From Takakia lepidozioides (Eukaryota > Streptophyta > Takakiopsida > Takakiales > Takakiaceae), in contig CM060734.1 in NCBI GenBank assembly GCA_030704615.1, positions 10,848,001-10,912,000 on the forward strand: DNA of 64,000 nucleotides, read 5' to 3'. This document shows, piece by piece, positions 1 to 13,499 of the stretch (the first letter of the stretch is position 1; the number at the start of each line of letters is the position of its first letter). The notes below the pieces were generated by a model. The model did not search any database, was not told the DNA's origin, and saw nothing but the letters and a program-made list of their open reading frames with translations. Both the position numbers and the translations under genes were made by a program.

Positions 1-2300
1 TACGACCTCCCGCATGTATGACTCGCAGACAAAGGTCACCATCCCTCAACCTCCAAGCATGATTAAAGAAATAGAGCCTAGGCTCGGAATTGACACTGCG
101 AGCACGCTGACTGAAGCAGACTAAGATGTCCCCAATGCTCGGTTCATCGGGTATCAGTGTGTGATCCCTACCAGCCATTAAAGGGCTTACTCACAGAAAA
201 ACACAGACAATCATTGCAACAAGCTCATTCCACCATCACAAAAATGACATGAGCTCTGATACCAAAGAAATGGGCTCCACTATGCATGCACTAAGTATTA
301 GAATGACCAGAGATACGTGAACCCCACCCACGCCGCAGCGGAAGGAAGACATGGACAAGGCCGGGTTTGCATCGATATTCCACGATCACCTGTGATTGCT
401 TATGGAGCTAGGCCCCTACATCCACCCCACAAATGCACACTCATGGGCGGTGATGCCCATGATAAGTTGTCAAATACCTATCCGGATGATTCCTTCATAA
501 TTCAGACCATGGAGGCCACTATGTGATGCCTATCCGGCACTCTCATATCTTCTCGCTCATTATATTGACTCTCCCCTTTTCTGGTGGGCAGTATCATCAC
601 AATTCCAACATAGCGTCAGGCAGAAAACAGCCTATAGATGCATCATTGGAGCAGAACTATGCCATGTTGTACACTATGGTGCATGAGAAAAGATGATAAG
701 GATGAGAGCCCAAATGCACTAAACCCCAAGCATGACTCTTTCTTTCTCTAATTCATGAACCCTCAATGCAAAGCCAGTGCTAGCTGCAGGAATGCAGTGA
801 CCAAGGGAAGAGAACTACATCAAGACCCATTTGACAATGCAGCCTACACCCACTGTCTCCCTAGTTTACCATGCTTCCAATTGACAATGCTAGACTCAAG
901 CAAGCATTCTGATGATGCTGATGCAATCCTAAAGTCTAAGGCAATGAGTCAAAGGGCATCCACTCCAATTATCTCCAACCAGAGTTCACCACATTCGTGC
1001 CTAAAGTTCTGCATATCTCTTCTCTCCCCCTCATCTCACCATCTTCTCAACCCCTTCATCTCTGTTACCTCACTCTACTTAGCGCACTCTACCATCCGCA
1101 AAAAAAGACTCGTACCAGCTGAATGCCTGGTCTAAATCCTATCCGCCAAAGGCCCAACGAATTACTCCTACTGCAGACTTGGTCGGCCTGCACGCTTGCA
1201 AATTATGCATCTCTGCCGCCCTACAGCCCATTACCATCCTTTCTACTTTAAACATAGCCGCAAAGAGTCGACACATAACTACACGCTGAAATGCTAAGCA
1301 CACACAGCTATGAAGCTCAGACACAGGAGTTACTCTTGTCAGCTGCTCAAGATTCCAACCCCCACCACACTGCCTCCAGCCCGCCGCCCATGCTCATCCC
1401 CGCAGATCTAGGGTAACAAGGGATAAATGAATAGTAATCCCATATCATCCATCCAGGTCAACTTCATCCAAAATTTCCAAATGGCAAATCAAACACTAGG
1501 GCAGTAGGCAATGTGGATTCGAACCCCAAACCAATTGATGCTGCCACTCAACATGGAAGAGATGGATGGATGAGGAATCCTCTTACACTCCACCCATGCC
1601 AACACATCCGTCCACAAACCCTAATCTTTGAGTTTACCATTCAAAATGCCAGACACAAGAATCGATCTCTGGACTTGCATGTACCCGCCTGCCATGTGCA
1701 CGGATGAACGGAGGCACTCATGTCATGCAAACCCACGTGACAAGATCATCAACTCAAAATGCCAGAGAGCCTCGTTTGCTCCCTGGACTTATAATCGTGA
1801 GCACCATGGCCACCTTTCATGCTAGATACAGACAGCCTGCAAAACACCTGCACACAAATGTACCAATCCCACATACTGAAAGCAAAAACTTTGTGTACCA
1901 AGAATTCACACTACAACTCACTCTGAGACAACACTTCATAGTCTAAGGAATTGCAAAAAAGACGTAATCTCTCGGTCTTTCAAAGATGATGAGAGTATCC
2001 TACAATACTTAGAGAAGATTCTGGATTTGACCGAGGTGCCAGTAGCTAGTAAGGCTGCGACATCCTCACAAAAATTATTAAAATTATTGAAATCAACTTT
2101 CAAATTTCAAACATAATAATAATAATAATAATAACAACAACAACAATAAAATGTTTATTTTCTTAAAGTTTCACAAAAAATTATGGAAACGATTGAAATC
2201 AACTTTCAAATCTTTATGGTTATTCTATTAGCACTTGTATTAAACAACATCATTTACATCTAAACCGTCATTAACCCTTAAGGGCCTAGGACCCGTGTCG
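1..2300. other. Left flank, no recognisable gene
   Basis: No open frame here shows a recognisable domain; the longest (755-1135, plus) is compositionally ordinary and I do not support it as a gene. GCTCTGATACCA at 253-264 is the complement of the initiator-Met tRNA primer-binding site of LTR retrotransposons, but the adjoining bases do not form a canonical LTR end, so it is at best a degraded minus-strand remnant. The rest looks like ordinary intergenic plant DNA. Confidence 0.5.
2112..2147. repeat. (ATA)n/(ACA)n microsatellite
   Basis: A run of ATA triplets passes into ACA triplets. A short (GA)n tract follows near 2313-2331. Confidence 0.9.
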
Positions 2301-2476
2301 GGTATTGAAACAAAAAGAGAGAGAGAGAGAGATGACTCCGGCAAAAAGCCGGCGTAACTAAGAGCCACTTCACCTTGCGGCTACTGCCCCCTATCGGGGT
2401 GGGCCCTATAGGAAACAAAAAAACACCAAAAAAAAAAAAGGTGGGGGGGGGGAGTGAATGAGCAGCTGTTGCTGAG

Positions 2477-4866
2477 GCTGCTGCTCAGTCAACCCCCCCC
2501 CCCCCCCCCTCTTTTTTTTTTTTCTTTGTTGCCCCCTATCTCCCTCTCTCTCCCTCTGGACACTGGGCTTATGGAATTGTTGTCCCGACTTCCATCCTTG
2601 AGGAAATTGAAAAAAATTGCAAAATTGGGTTGCAGGGAATTTTAGATGTTCTTTATCCATTTTTTATTTATTTTTAACTATATTTTTAGTGAAATATTTC
2701 TTCACTAAAAAAATTGTGAAATTCCCGTCAGTTTCTACTTTTTCAATCCAACCTGGATGAAAAAAAGACCAGGACCTAAATACAGGGCAAAACAGTTTAT
2801 TTTAATATAAAAAATCCCCCATGTTTTTCATCTAACCTAGATGAAATACAGACTACATCCGTTGAAGTGCAAGGCAGGATGAAAGCACGATGTCTTTCAT
2901 CTTCCACGAATGAGAAACGGACAACGTCCGTCGGACGGACAGACTGGCGGATGTTTTTCATCTTGAGAAGGATGGATGACGGGTCAGGCAGGGGAAAACC
3001 CTGCGCAACCCTGCCTTTCTTTTTGCGCTGCGAGAGCGCGCGCGATGGCGGCTTGTGAGGAGCGATGGTGCTCGTGCTACAGATACCTTGAGCTACCAAT
3101 TGTTGAGTGTTTATGGCTCCTGTGAGCGACGCCTGGGCGAGCTCTTTAAGGCGATGGCGGTGGCTTAGTGATGAGGGAAGATTCCCTGTCTCAGTTGTCT
3201 GTTTTTTTGCTCCACAAGGGAACCGCGGCAGTGATGGCGAAGGCACCACCTGCATGCCTAGGACGTTTCCCTAGCATCCCTCCTCTGGATCTTTGATGAA
3301 TGTCGGCACAAAGAAGTTTCTCTCCTCCCTTTATAAACCCTACCTTTTGAAACCAAGCTTTTTTTTTCTTGTGCTTGGCAAGATCTGCTTTGGTTAAGGT
3401 AGCAGTGCTGTGGTGCTGGCGGAGTCCTCCCTGCACGGTTAGGCTTGTGGAGAGATGGTGACTCTCCCCCAAACAGTAAAAAAGGTTTTTTTTTCTGTTG
3501 ATTTTGCTTCTTTGTTTCCTTTGGCATTCTCTGCGCTTAGATTGAAGTGTATTGGACCTCGATAGCAAGTGTGGAAGCCTGCTACTCACCTCGTGCATCC
3601 TCACTAACTCACAATGCGTTGTGGTTGTTTTTGGGACGGGCACAGGTGAGGGCTTCCACTTAATATTCTGATGTCTAAGTGCTGCTGGATGCCAAGTGGG
3701 ATTGCAGAGCAGGGGAAGGAATCGTTTGCCAGGGACTCATCCTAAAATGTTGAAAAACTAAACTACTCTATGGTTTTTCTTGATCCTGCCTCTTTCCTTC
3801 CTTGATTTTTGAAGAACAAGTGTAATGCTTTCTACGGTGGGCTAGTTCGGCCCAGCCAGTGGAAAGACTCTGTTATGATGTGACAGTCGAGTTTAGGATG
3901 GCTTGTGTGAGAGACACACATCTGTTTTCCAGGCCCTAGTTTGTTTTGCTTACCTTATGGTAGTTGGAACAAATTGAGAGGCTGCAAGGAACTGTTTGCT
4001 GCAGCTACTCGGGTACCTCTGTTTAAAAGACCCCAGTTATGGTCCAACCCAGATGGCTTTGATTAGCTAGATGCTTAGGCCAGGGTATGGTGAAGTTTCT
4101 GCTTGTGGCTATTCGGCTGACACTGAAATATAACAGTAATATAAATGGTAACCGGTTTTTTAGGCAGCCAGGGTGGTCAAGTGGAAATACCCCCTGGACA
4201 TGGTGTAATGACATGGTCAAATGTGGAATGATGTGAAGGGTGTACTGACAGTACCGTATATTGTCACAGGATGTGTATGCAGTCCTTTATATTTACCTTG
4301 CTTTGTCATGAGCTTTGATTTTCAGCTGTAGCAAGAAATAAAGGTATAGGGGTGTTCTGGAAAACTTACCAGACATATCCACATCCCCTGTGGGGGCAAG
4401 CTGTACTGCACACCAGTCTAAACAAATACTGGCAAGGCAAGGTATTTAAATCTGTGATATCCAAGTGTTCATTTCTTTTTTAAGAAAACCCTCCATGACA
4501 CCCATGGGGTTTTAGTAAGTATGCTTGGATTACAGCTTGCAGACAGTAAATCTGTATGACTATGTGACCTGCACCACATCAAGGCCAAAATATGGCCAAG
4601 TACCCGCCATCCCACCCAGACCTATGTAAGTGTATCATGATCTTGACTGGTGGTCAATCAGCATCAGTGGCATACTCTCTGGATTATGAATCATACTGAC
4701 ATGAACACATTACTGTGCATGGATGTAATTCTGGATTTTCTAAGCTTGATGATTGATGGATGGTGCCACTGTTAAGTGGCTGATATGTCTATTTATTCTT
4801 TCATGACAACGACCCTAGGGGTCCTGTCTTTGTCTTGACATGATAAAAAGTATCTTCCCTCTCTTA
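2477..4866. repeat. 2.4-kb dispersed repeat, copy R1
   Basis: This block is present again in the same orientation at 33006-35347, with near-identical sequence over its whole length and only small indels. It begins near a poly(C)/poly(T) tract, contains a CT-rich stretch, a TTTCATCTA/TAGATGAAA hairpin near 2827-2848, a GC-rich stretch with GTCCGTCGGACGGAC near 2926, and a TATA-like CCCTTTATAAACCC near 3330. It ends at CTTCCCTCTCTT. No long coding frame is shared between the copies. The ends are not TG...CA and no gag-pol lies beside it, so its class is unknown. It may be a non-autonomous element, or a promoter plus 5' region duplicated with a transposon. Confidence 0.85.
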
Positions 4867-5176
4867 CTGTCCAGTATGCTTAGTGGTTTCTGCATACACT
4901 ATCCCTTGGTCACAAGGCTAAATTTCCAGTTTATGTGCAGAGTTCCACCAAACAGACTCCGGAATGGATTGCTGAGCTAGGTGCTTATGGTAACTATATT
5001 GATGCAAGGATCAACATTAACATACTATATGAACATATCAATATTAACATGTTTTAGATCATGAAGATAGCTCTTCTTTGATAGTTGTTTGACTATCATA
5101 TCTACTAGTATTACAATGCTAGCATGACAATCTTAAGTCGACTCTCATTAGATCTCTATGGATCGGTTGAGCACTA

Positions 5177-5407
5177 GCTCTGATACCATGTTATAAAATA
5201 CTAGCACTCAAACGTTAGTGTAGAATGAGTATGATTACTCAATTTTATGTATGTAAGAATGACTAAGAATGAGAGAGAAGAAGACAGGACAATGTCTCTT
5301 CAACAACTCAACAGTCATACCTTAAAAGGTTGTGACCCTTCGTATAGACGTATCCATTCTATATGGATGTTAACTTACATAATCTAAATGTTGAATTACA
5401 TCCAACA
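5177..5407 (-). mobile_element. Copia-like LTR with primer-binding site
   Basis: Read on the minus strand, a 219-bp segment starts TGTTGGATGTAATTC (5407) and ends TTTTATAACA (5189). It is followed immediately by TGGTATCAGAGC (5188-5177), the classical primer-binding site complementary to initiator-Met tRNA. TG...CA ends directly abutting the site are typical of a Copia 5' LTR. The internal region runs toward about 4870 and is cut off at the R1 repeat. No gag-pol or second LTR is seen, so this is a truncated remnant. Confidence 0.7.
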
Positions 5408-6227
5408 TGGCGCACTACTCCTGTGTGCACTAGCTTTTTTTTTGGCGAACATTACTGCTCTTGGCGTTGAGTTTGTGCACTTGTAAGCACATATAGTCAT
5501 AATTCATGCAGAGATTGTCACCATGCTGTTCTGAAAATTGAGACACTGAATGCCATGAGAAGCACTATTATTTCAACACCTCTGTGCAAGTGAAGAATAA
5601 AGAATGAAGTTGGGAACAAGCGGAAGTGGTGGTTGGACTAGCTCCAACCAACGTCTTCTACTTGTGCATGCCCATGGCTTATGCAGAGGGCACACATGTA
5701 AGCCTGCTTAAAAGGGGGTGCAAACTGTACCATTCTGCGGATCCCCCATCCCCACATTTCATGTATCTGCTGAGTTCAAACTAGATTGGCATAGCCATGC
5801 CATTGGTGTACTGCTCTATCCCCTATTCTACAACTCTTCAGTAATTAATGGCTCCCCTCTTGATCTAATGTAAAACATACCAATAAGTTAGCATCTGCTC
5901 CCAACTTTCATAAGCCTAAAATCTGTGGGGGTTGCAACTTCCCTGCTTCAAGTGGATACAAGTAAGAGCTCAATCTCCTTTGCCATGTTCACCTCCTTGC
6001 ATTCTGTTATGTCTGTAACGAGAACACACACCTGCTTGGGGCAACTCACACCATGGCACCAGTGGGAAGAGATGGCCGTGTTCGTGTGATGAATGCCCAT
6101 GGGGAGGTGAGCACGATTCTTTCAAGCACAAACCTAGCCCCTTGAGGTCACAACCATTTGCCTAAAAGCTGGCAGAGAGAAACCACCTGCTTGTGCTGCA
6201 AAATCTGTGGTGGAGATTCTTGGCACA

Positions 6228-9200
6228 TTACATTCTTGAAATTTGCAATGGAGCCCACTCTTCCTCTGCCATGACTGGCTGAAACAACTCCAATTCACGG
6301 CACCGCTCAGCAAAGCGCTTCCGGCACTCATCTGCAGCCAGAACACCTGTAGAGAAAGCACCATGCACTGTGCCTGGAAATCTCTGACTGGTGGCTTCCC
6401 CAGCCCAGAAGAGATTCTCGATCGGTGAGCGTAACCGCTCATACAAGTCATGTGGCTTGCCAACCGCATCATAGCTGTAGCAACCCATAGAGCTTGGGTC
6501 TGTTCCCCAGCGTGAAACCAAACATTGTAACTGCAGTATCAAACATGTGGTTAGAAGTGCATTTCTTCATCATCGAATGTGGAGGAGGCAGTGGCAGTAC
6601 ATAATCTCATCACTTCCAAAGTCCACTCCATAGAGACTTGTGCCCCACAATGGGAAGAACGTACCGGCTCAGAAGCATTGGGCAGTATTCTCTTCAACTG
6701 CAAGATAGCAAAGCTGGCAGCCGCCTCATCTGACAGCTTCTCTATATCGTTCGCAAGACGCCCTGCATGGACGTTTCTCTTGTCAGGACAGTTGAAAGTA
6801 CATATATATTGGCAAATCCATAAGAATTGACTGCACAGCATAATGACCAGATTTAGGATAGTGTGGACCTTAGTATATTATCATGTGGAAAAGGCTAATT
6901 GGAGCTACCACATGCTAGCTCTAGACCCAGAGCTTATACTTTTGCCAACTGCATATGCAGTGCTGTTTTTTCTCTCAAGCAGGGATATATTGGTGGAAAT
7001 TATTACCTGCAGGCATGTATATCAAAACAGGGTGGCCAGTGGCTTTGTGAAGATTCAAAAAGTAGCTGCATCCGTACGAGGTGGGTGCAACCACTCCAAG
7101 AAACTCCACATTGGGCCAGCATACACTCTCAAAATACAGCGCAATCTTGTTCTCGTTACCAATACCAAGATCAGAGATTGCTCTCTCTTTCCAATCCGGT
7201 AATCTGGGCTCAAATCGCATCAAGTTGGCTTTGAGCACCCCCAAAGGCACTGCGATTATCGCCGCATCTGCATCAAATATCTTCCCATCCTCTGTGGTGA
7301 CTCGCACCCCGTGGTGCCACCGACTAACTTTCATTACCCTGTCGAGAAAAGCATCATTGTTAAGCACAATGACAGCTCGTTCCCTTCAGACCCCTTACCC
7401 ACTTTGGCCCCTAGCATCCCCATCCCATATCGTATTTCATCTTCTAGGACAGCTTCAATGATTCAAGCAACTTTCGGTTGTCTCACCAAGCATGCTATTT
7501 ATGTAGTTGTGATGACGGCCAATAATTGTATAACAGCTCCAAACACCAGCACCAATTATTTGACACTTGATATGCTGTATACAGAGTGAACTCTGCTACT
7601 CAATAGGTTCATAAAACAAACTTATCTCGACAGAGAGCTCGGAAAATCCATTACACCACATAATAATGATCTACTTTGGATTTTGTGTATCTCACAAAAG
7701 ATCTTCTTAAGAATGGGCAGATGTTTCCACATCAAGCATACGCTCATATTTACATGAGTAAAAATGCTTTGGGAGAAGGAAAACTGCAAACCTATGATTG
7801 AGACGAATATCAAGTCCTTCAGAGAGAGAGACAATGACAGGCTCATAGCCTCTCACCATCAACCCATGTCCTCCCTCCAACAACTCTTCCTGCAGAAGCA
7901 CACCATTAGTCAATCCTCCTTGCAGCCAATTTCAAAATCCTCCAATCAGAACCCCACCACAGATTGTAGAATACGTTCCAGAATTAGAGAGCTATTTCAC
8001 CAGCTGTCTGAGCTGCGACATCCCTAAAAGCCCATAAGCTTATCCCCCAAATCATAGGTGTGACATAAGGGGTCAGGTTCTGAATAAGACATTTCTTAGA
8101 ACATTGGCCATGATACTTATGACTGCATACCTCATCCCAACTTTGCACAGAGATGTTGTCTGCATCAGCAGCAAACCAGCCCTCCATGCGACACAAATAC
8201 CACTGCAAAACCTTGTGTGCCATTCCCTCTTGCCTGAACAATGAAACCAATAATTGTTGACATCAGAATGCTGACCCAACTGACCAAAACTAGGTATCAG
8301 CCCATGAAATATCTCTGAAGTGCATTAAGTACCTGTTAACCTCAATCTCTTCATGCTAACTAGAAAATGTGTTCATCTCCTGCCAGTATTCCCATCCTCT
8401 GCCTTTCCCCACTCTAGAAAAATGTTTCGAAAAATCAGAAATGACCTAATGTACTACTGCAGCTGCTCTCACGAAAAAGCCAATGCTATTATGCCATTGA
8501 TCAGAGTGGTGCACGACAGTGAGTGTTTGTTTTGACCTTATTGCAGTCATCAGCACAACCAAGATCGTATTGTAGAAGATTATGCTCAACCATGCATGCA
8601 CTGCAGTTGTCAATAAAAAGGCTAACCCTAAGGAGGAACTGGCACAAGTCCTAACCTCAAGTCAGGACGTCTATCCAACACCATCGAGAATGCCTTCAGC
8701 ACCGACATGTCATCTGGGAATTCATCCCGAAGTTTCTTTGTCTGGGATGAAAAACAGATTATGGCCACGATTAGCCTGTATAACACTCTCCATGAATGAA
8801 TGACTTATGCAAGAAAGAAGCTGCAAGGAGAGACTGGGTGGTCCAGCATGGACACACTTTGGTGAGAAGCTGGACATGAACACATTAACGTGTGGGAAAG
8901 AGAGAGGTCAATGCATGCTGTGCACATGTGCAGAGAACTTATAGACAAAATAGCTTACCTCTTCCAACAAGCTCTCAAAAATCTCCCCAACTTCTGTAAC
9001 CAGAGTTTGTGAAACTTGGTGCCCTTCCATGTCAAAAAGTGCATAGCTGAACAACGCCACACCCCACAACCAACCAACCAACCTTTTCTTCTCAAGACAC
9101 TTCACAACCCCCTTGTCCAGATGCTACCATATATCTCAAGCTTTTTCTCTCCAATTCCCACACCTTTCGTATCCATTACACCTAGTACTGAATGGTCCCC

Positions 9201-11287
9201 CAGGTCTGTAAAAGCTGGGAATGACTGTGCGCAAGCCTTTGCAACACTGGCCAACAATCTAACCCCAGTTAATGGATGGAACCCCAAAGTGTCTTTGTTT
9301 CAGATCTACAGAAGTTTACTGATGTTGCAGAATCCTGCACCTACTTGCTCCAAGAGCTTCCCCCTATTCAGCCCTACCTGTCAACGGGGGAGGATACATC
9401 TGTCTGCCACCATACCTTACGGGGAAGGTAAGGAATTAAATTTCCAGGTGTTAGTTGCTACGAGACGGACATCCACAATAGTTGTGTAGTCTCACACATC
9501 TAACAGCTAACAGTACTCTTTGCCCGATCTCCCCACCCTTTCAATCTCAACTCCCACAACCACGGCTGGATCCCAAGGCAATCAAAATAAGCAATGAGTT
9601 CTAAATTAGAATCAGAAAGGCTGTGATGTACTTTTAAGAACACGCCCGAAGATCACAATGCCAAGACGGGCTTCTAAAGTAAAAGATTGAGCAAGAGCTC
9701 TCTAAGACACCAGCAGAAGGGAACTGTTGTACATGTTCGTAGGCTTCAGCTGCCAGCTTCTGATAGCAGTAGGAGGAGCAGCAATTTGTCAACAATCTGA
9801 CAACATGAAAAACACTGTGTGTTCCTTGTGTAGTGGTATATAACACAGATGGCAGAGGCGTGTGCTATGTTCATGGTCTTGCTTCCAAATCAGCTGTTAT
9901 ATGATAATTGAACTACAACTTTGACAGATGAAGAATATTCAGTTAACTCCATTTTAAAGTACAGCAATCCTTCTGGCATGCTTATATCCAAGATTTATCT
10001 CAATGAATTGGGTGAATCTTTGTCCCTTTGGAGATAGGAAACACAAAGAAAGATAGGTAAAAAACTGGCCATGTCGGGTTGCAGCTGAGCCCAGGTATGC
10101 TTTATAACGAAACAGGACATATGTACTCAAGGATTGGAAACCTTGTCACCTGCCTTACACGTGTGAGCCCACTGGCTACAGCTAAACGCTGCTGACACAG
10201 ACAGTACGGTGGGTGGCTCCTACCGTACCTAGCTCTTGGACAGTCTTCAAGTTCCAGACTGCAGGTCCTCAACCCATCAGACATCTTCCACTTGAGATAA
10301 CTACACAGGTGTCAGAATAGATGTCACCAGCAAACAGAGACAGATGTGTTCAATCCAGCACTGGACTAAAGATTAAAAACCGTACCTCTCTAGATCGTGA
10401 TCGTAGAGCACTGAATTGTCGCCACTCGTCCGGTACAAGGGTAACCGCAGCTTCCCTATCACCCCAGCCAAAGGATTGTCTTTACTAACGCCATGCAACC
10501 TGCAAACAACTAGTAGGCTGTGAGCTCCAGAGGAGGCTTAATCGAAGCACAATCACTGCAAACAATAACTACAAACATCTTATATCCTGCCGTTGAAAAG
10601 GTCCAGCCGAAACTTGCTGACACGTGAAGTTTGAGCAAGCGTACATTCCATGACCATGTTGACGTCTAGTACGATGTCAAAGAAATCATCGAAGGAGTAT
10701 AAAGGTTTACCAGGAGGCGCCCATATCGACGGGAAAACCGAAAGAGTAATCCGTGTATACACGGCCGCCTATCCGGTCCCTGGACTCTAAGACTACAACC
10801 TGCACAACTACAACATCTGGCATCAGAGACGTGTCCAGAAACTAAGAGTGAAGACCTATCATGATAATTTCTCTTTCAGGTAGAGTGCAAAGGATTCAGA
10901 AATTGATGGTCACATTACAGCAGCAAACGTGTACGTATGCAGAAGGACGGCAGGTTTTTGTGCATCCACAAACCCTCCATTAACAAACTCACAAAGCCAA
11001 ATAAAAGAATAAAGGCGAGCGTGATGACCGTGCAAGACAAACCTGCTACAGACACTCAACACCCGTGCTAGCAAGGGGAACTGGAGTCACAGACATCATC
11101 GACTTACTGTATGCATGTATCCTTTCACTACCTTGAAGTGTGAGTTATGGAGAAAACGCGCTGCAGCTAGGCCTGCGAATCCCGCACCAATTACAACCAC
11201 TGATGGTGTGGACGGCGTTGAGCCTGCACAAAATTCGATCTCCTGTGTGACTTTGGGAGCTTGGATATTAAATATCAATCTATACAT
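6228..11287 (-). CDS. PAO: Polyamine oxidase, peroxisomal PAO2/3/4 type (10 exons)
   Basis: FAD-dependent amine oxidase of the plant peroxisomal class, which back-converts spermine to spermidine and spermidine to putrescine with release of H2O2. Exons (minus strand): 11287-11132, 10799-10711, 10499-10386, 9046-8959, 8741-8656, 8233-8131, 7889-7792, 7338-7007, 6762-6665 and 6530-6228. All nine introns are GT-AG and the phases agree, giving 488 residues, the normal family length. Seen in order: FAD-binding [16 protein letters not shown] (about 30-45), [14 protein letters not shown] with [71 protein letters not shown], and the C-terminal FAD contact LFWAGEATS. It ends in SRM, a type 1 peroxisomal targeting signal. 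Ten exons match the known structure of Arabidopsis PAO2-PAO4. The start at 11287 is the only ATG giving a normal N terminus; a 5' non-coding exon cannot be excluded. No disabling change is visible, and it is the only intact cellular gene in the window. Confidence 0.95.
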
Positions 11288-12760
11288 ATAAAAACCAGCT
11301 GGATAGGAGAATTATTAATATCTACTGCAATGCCCCGCCCTTAATTGGCAAGAACCTCACTGATTTGTTATGTTCCATGCATGCTTGCGAGCAGATCTTC
11401 AGACCCTTCGACAAGTGATCGATCCAAATCCATGAAACTCGGGACGCACCTTGAGATTTATTTGTCAGTATGTGAAAAGAATGCCTGCTACTCTACTGGG
11501 TATGGCTCCTACAGGCCAGTGAGAGGTTCCAAGATGCATACTGCTATTTGACGTGCCACTGCATGAATGCCGAAATAGTGAGGTGAGTGGAATAGGTCCA
11601 TATGAGTACATATTCTTACACGTTGTAAGGATTGGTTACCAAAACGCAACATTGGTGTTTCGTGCGAGTCTGTGGTCACCAGTCCTGCTCGGGGAGAGAG
11701 GAGAAAGATGGAGATTGACAGACAGAGAGAGAGAAGCGGGCTACATTTTGATAGAACTGCTAAGTCGGAGTAATTCTAATTCCACAAAGGCCCGAAAGTA
11801 GTAAATCTGGAGTGTGTCACAAGAAAGACTGGAAGTGGTTGTGAGGTTTAGGCGAGCGAGGATGAGCACAGCAACACACCAGAATCACTTCTGGATGTAA
11901 GTTGCTCCTTGCGCGCCATAGATGGCGTTTAGTGCGCTGCGAGTGGCCTTCCAGTTGTGAAACTTCAAAAGAGCGCCGTGGATGACACAAAAATACACAG
12001 GCACTCATGCAGAGAGAGATTCGGAGACGAGGTTAGGCACAAAGATTTTATAAGATCGACAATCCTCTGAAGAGAAATCAAGTTGTTGAAAACCACCACC
12101 TAAATGCTCACAACCAGCTGTCGCGATGACACCACCAAGGTTGAAAGAGCACAGTGTGACAAGATCCCTTGGCACAAGAGTTAAAAGTGACCAGACAGTG
12201 TACGGATCAAGGGGATAGAGAACAAGGCCAGACCAGACAAAGCAGGCAGGCAGAAAAGATAACGCAGGCGGAGAGGCGAAAGCAGGCTGTGAAGGACTTG
12301 ATGAAACAGATGGGACTGCAGCCACTAACGTTGCCAATGCCGCTCTCGAATATAACGGACTGCAGAGTAACAAGAGGACAAAGGGAATATAGTTTTTTAT
12401 CCTCCTTCCTGCTCTTCCCACCAAGAATATTATCGTCCACAGCGCCTCGTCAGGACAGAGTCTGACAAAGTGCAGCATGACGTCCCCGCGCCGCGCCCCC
12501 CCACCTCTCCTCCCCTCTCGTGGACGATCGCTGCTCCCCCACCCCGCAGGCACGCACGCACGCACGCGAGCCTGCGAGACGACCCACACTATCCTCGTCG
12601 CGCCACGCGGCGCCCAACCGCTTGTGTACGGCCCACCAACCCCCTCCGTCTGCGTCCCCTTGACCCAGTCAACCCCTCCTTTCCCCAGCCCCACGTGGCG
12701 CCGCTTCTTCCTGTCCGCCCCAGTTAACATTACCTCCACAAAGGTCCTTCCCATCGCTCT
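11288..12760 (-). promoter_or_regulatory. Probable 5' UTR/promoter region of the polyamine oxidase gene
   Basis: This lies directly upstream of the PAO start. The 12470-12760 part is strongly GC- and CpG-rich, in contrast to the AT-richer flanks. It contains CACGTGGCGCCGC (about 12692) with an ACGTGG G-box core and a (GCAC)n run near 12550. A minus-strand TATA-like stretch lies near 12395. No transcription start can be fixed from sequence. Overlapping frames of up to 249 codons on the minus strand have no domain and are attributed to base composition. Confidence 0.35.
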
Positions 12761-12918
12761 CTGGTGTCCGTTCCCCGTTACAATTTCCCCGATGGCCTTT
12801 GTTTACAACAATGTGCTGGATAAACAATTTTCTTATACTACGGTATATGTATACAGAAATAAAATATATATTGTGTGGAGACAGAGCGACTGTTCGCGCC
12901 AACATAGAAGGCCGGAAT

Positions 12919-13499
12919 AGGGAGGAAGGCTTGGGCAAAACTCTCTGCAGATGTCCCAAGAAGACCCCAACAAGCGGCAGCAATCCACGGTCAGTTCGCC
13001 AGCACTTGGGCAAGAAACGTCCTTCTCTGCACTGGGCTCCTCACCATCCCAGTGTGCTTGGGCAGCTCAACCGCCAGATCGATGGCCAGAACTCAACACA
13101 CCCCTCCATGGTGGCGTCCTCCCAGTTTGACAGGGATATCAATTGGCGCCACATCAAATCGACTGCTAGACTGAAATTTCGCTGAGATCCTTTCATGCAC
13201 ACAAATAAGCTTCGGACAGGTTCCAAGCGGCTGCTAAGCCATTCACCTCATGGATTCCTTGTAGATCTCACCAGTCCAGAAGCGACTGCCTACATTCAAA
13301 GCAACCCCCTACGGGTGTGACTTCTACATAGGGCTTGTAACCCTAGGTTGTCTTCATCTTTTCCCTTCAGGAGGTTAGTTCGTTCGCTGACTACGGTGTG
13401 TGTACCTCACGGTGTAATCTGGGGTTTTAATTTTTTTCCCCACAATAAACTCAATAAAATTAATTCAGGGCCTTCCCCTGTTCCAAAACAAAAAAAAAA
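12919..13499 (+). mobile_element. Poly(A)-tailed retroposed insertion with 11-bp target duplication
   Basis: AAGGCCGGAAT occurs at 12908-12918 and again at 13500-13510. The intervening 581 bp end in an A-rich tail that merges with the second copy. A poly(A) tail flanked by an exact direct repeat is the mark of target-primed reverse transcription. The 3' part has GGTTTTAATTTTT and repeated AATAAA-like motifs, closely resembling the tail at 55195-55275. No coding potential is evident, so it is either a 5'-truncated LINE 3' end or a SINE-like element of that family. Confidence 0.8.

Noticed and set aside
253-264. A second retrotransposon primer-binding site near the window start
   Set aside because: The 12-mer matches, but the adjoining bases lack an LTR end (CA) and no LTR is discernible.
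755-1135. 126-codon plus-strand ORF
   Set aside because: No recognisable domain, homologue-like motif or splice context; consistent with chance.
12005-12754. 249-codon minus-strand ORF upstream of the polyamine oxidase
   Set aside because: GC-rich region with long frames on both strands and no domain; best explained as promoter/5' UTR composition.
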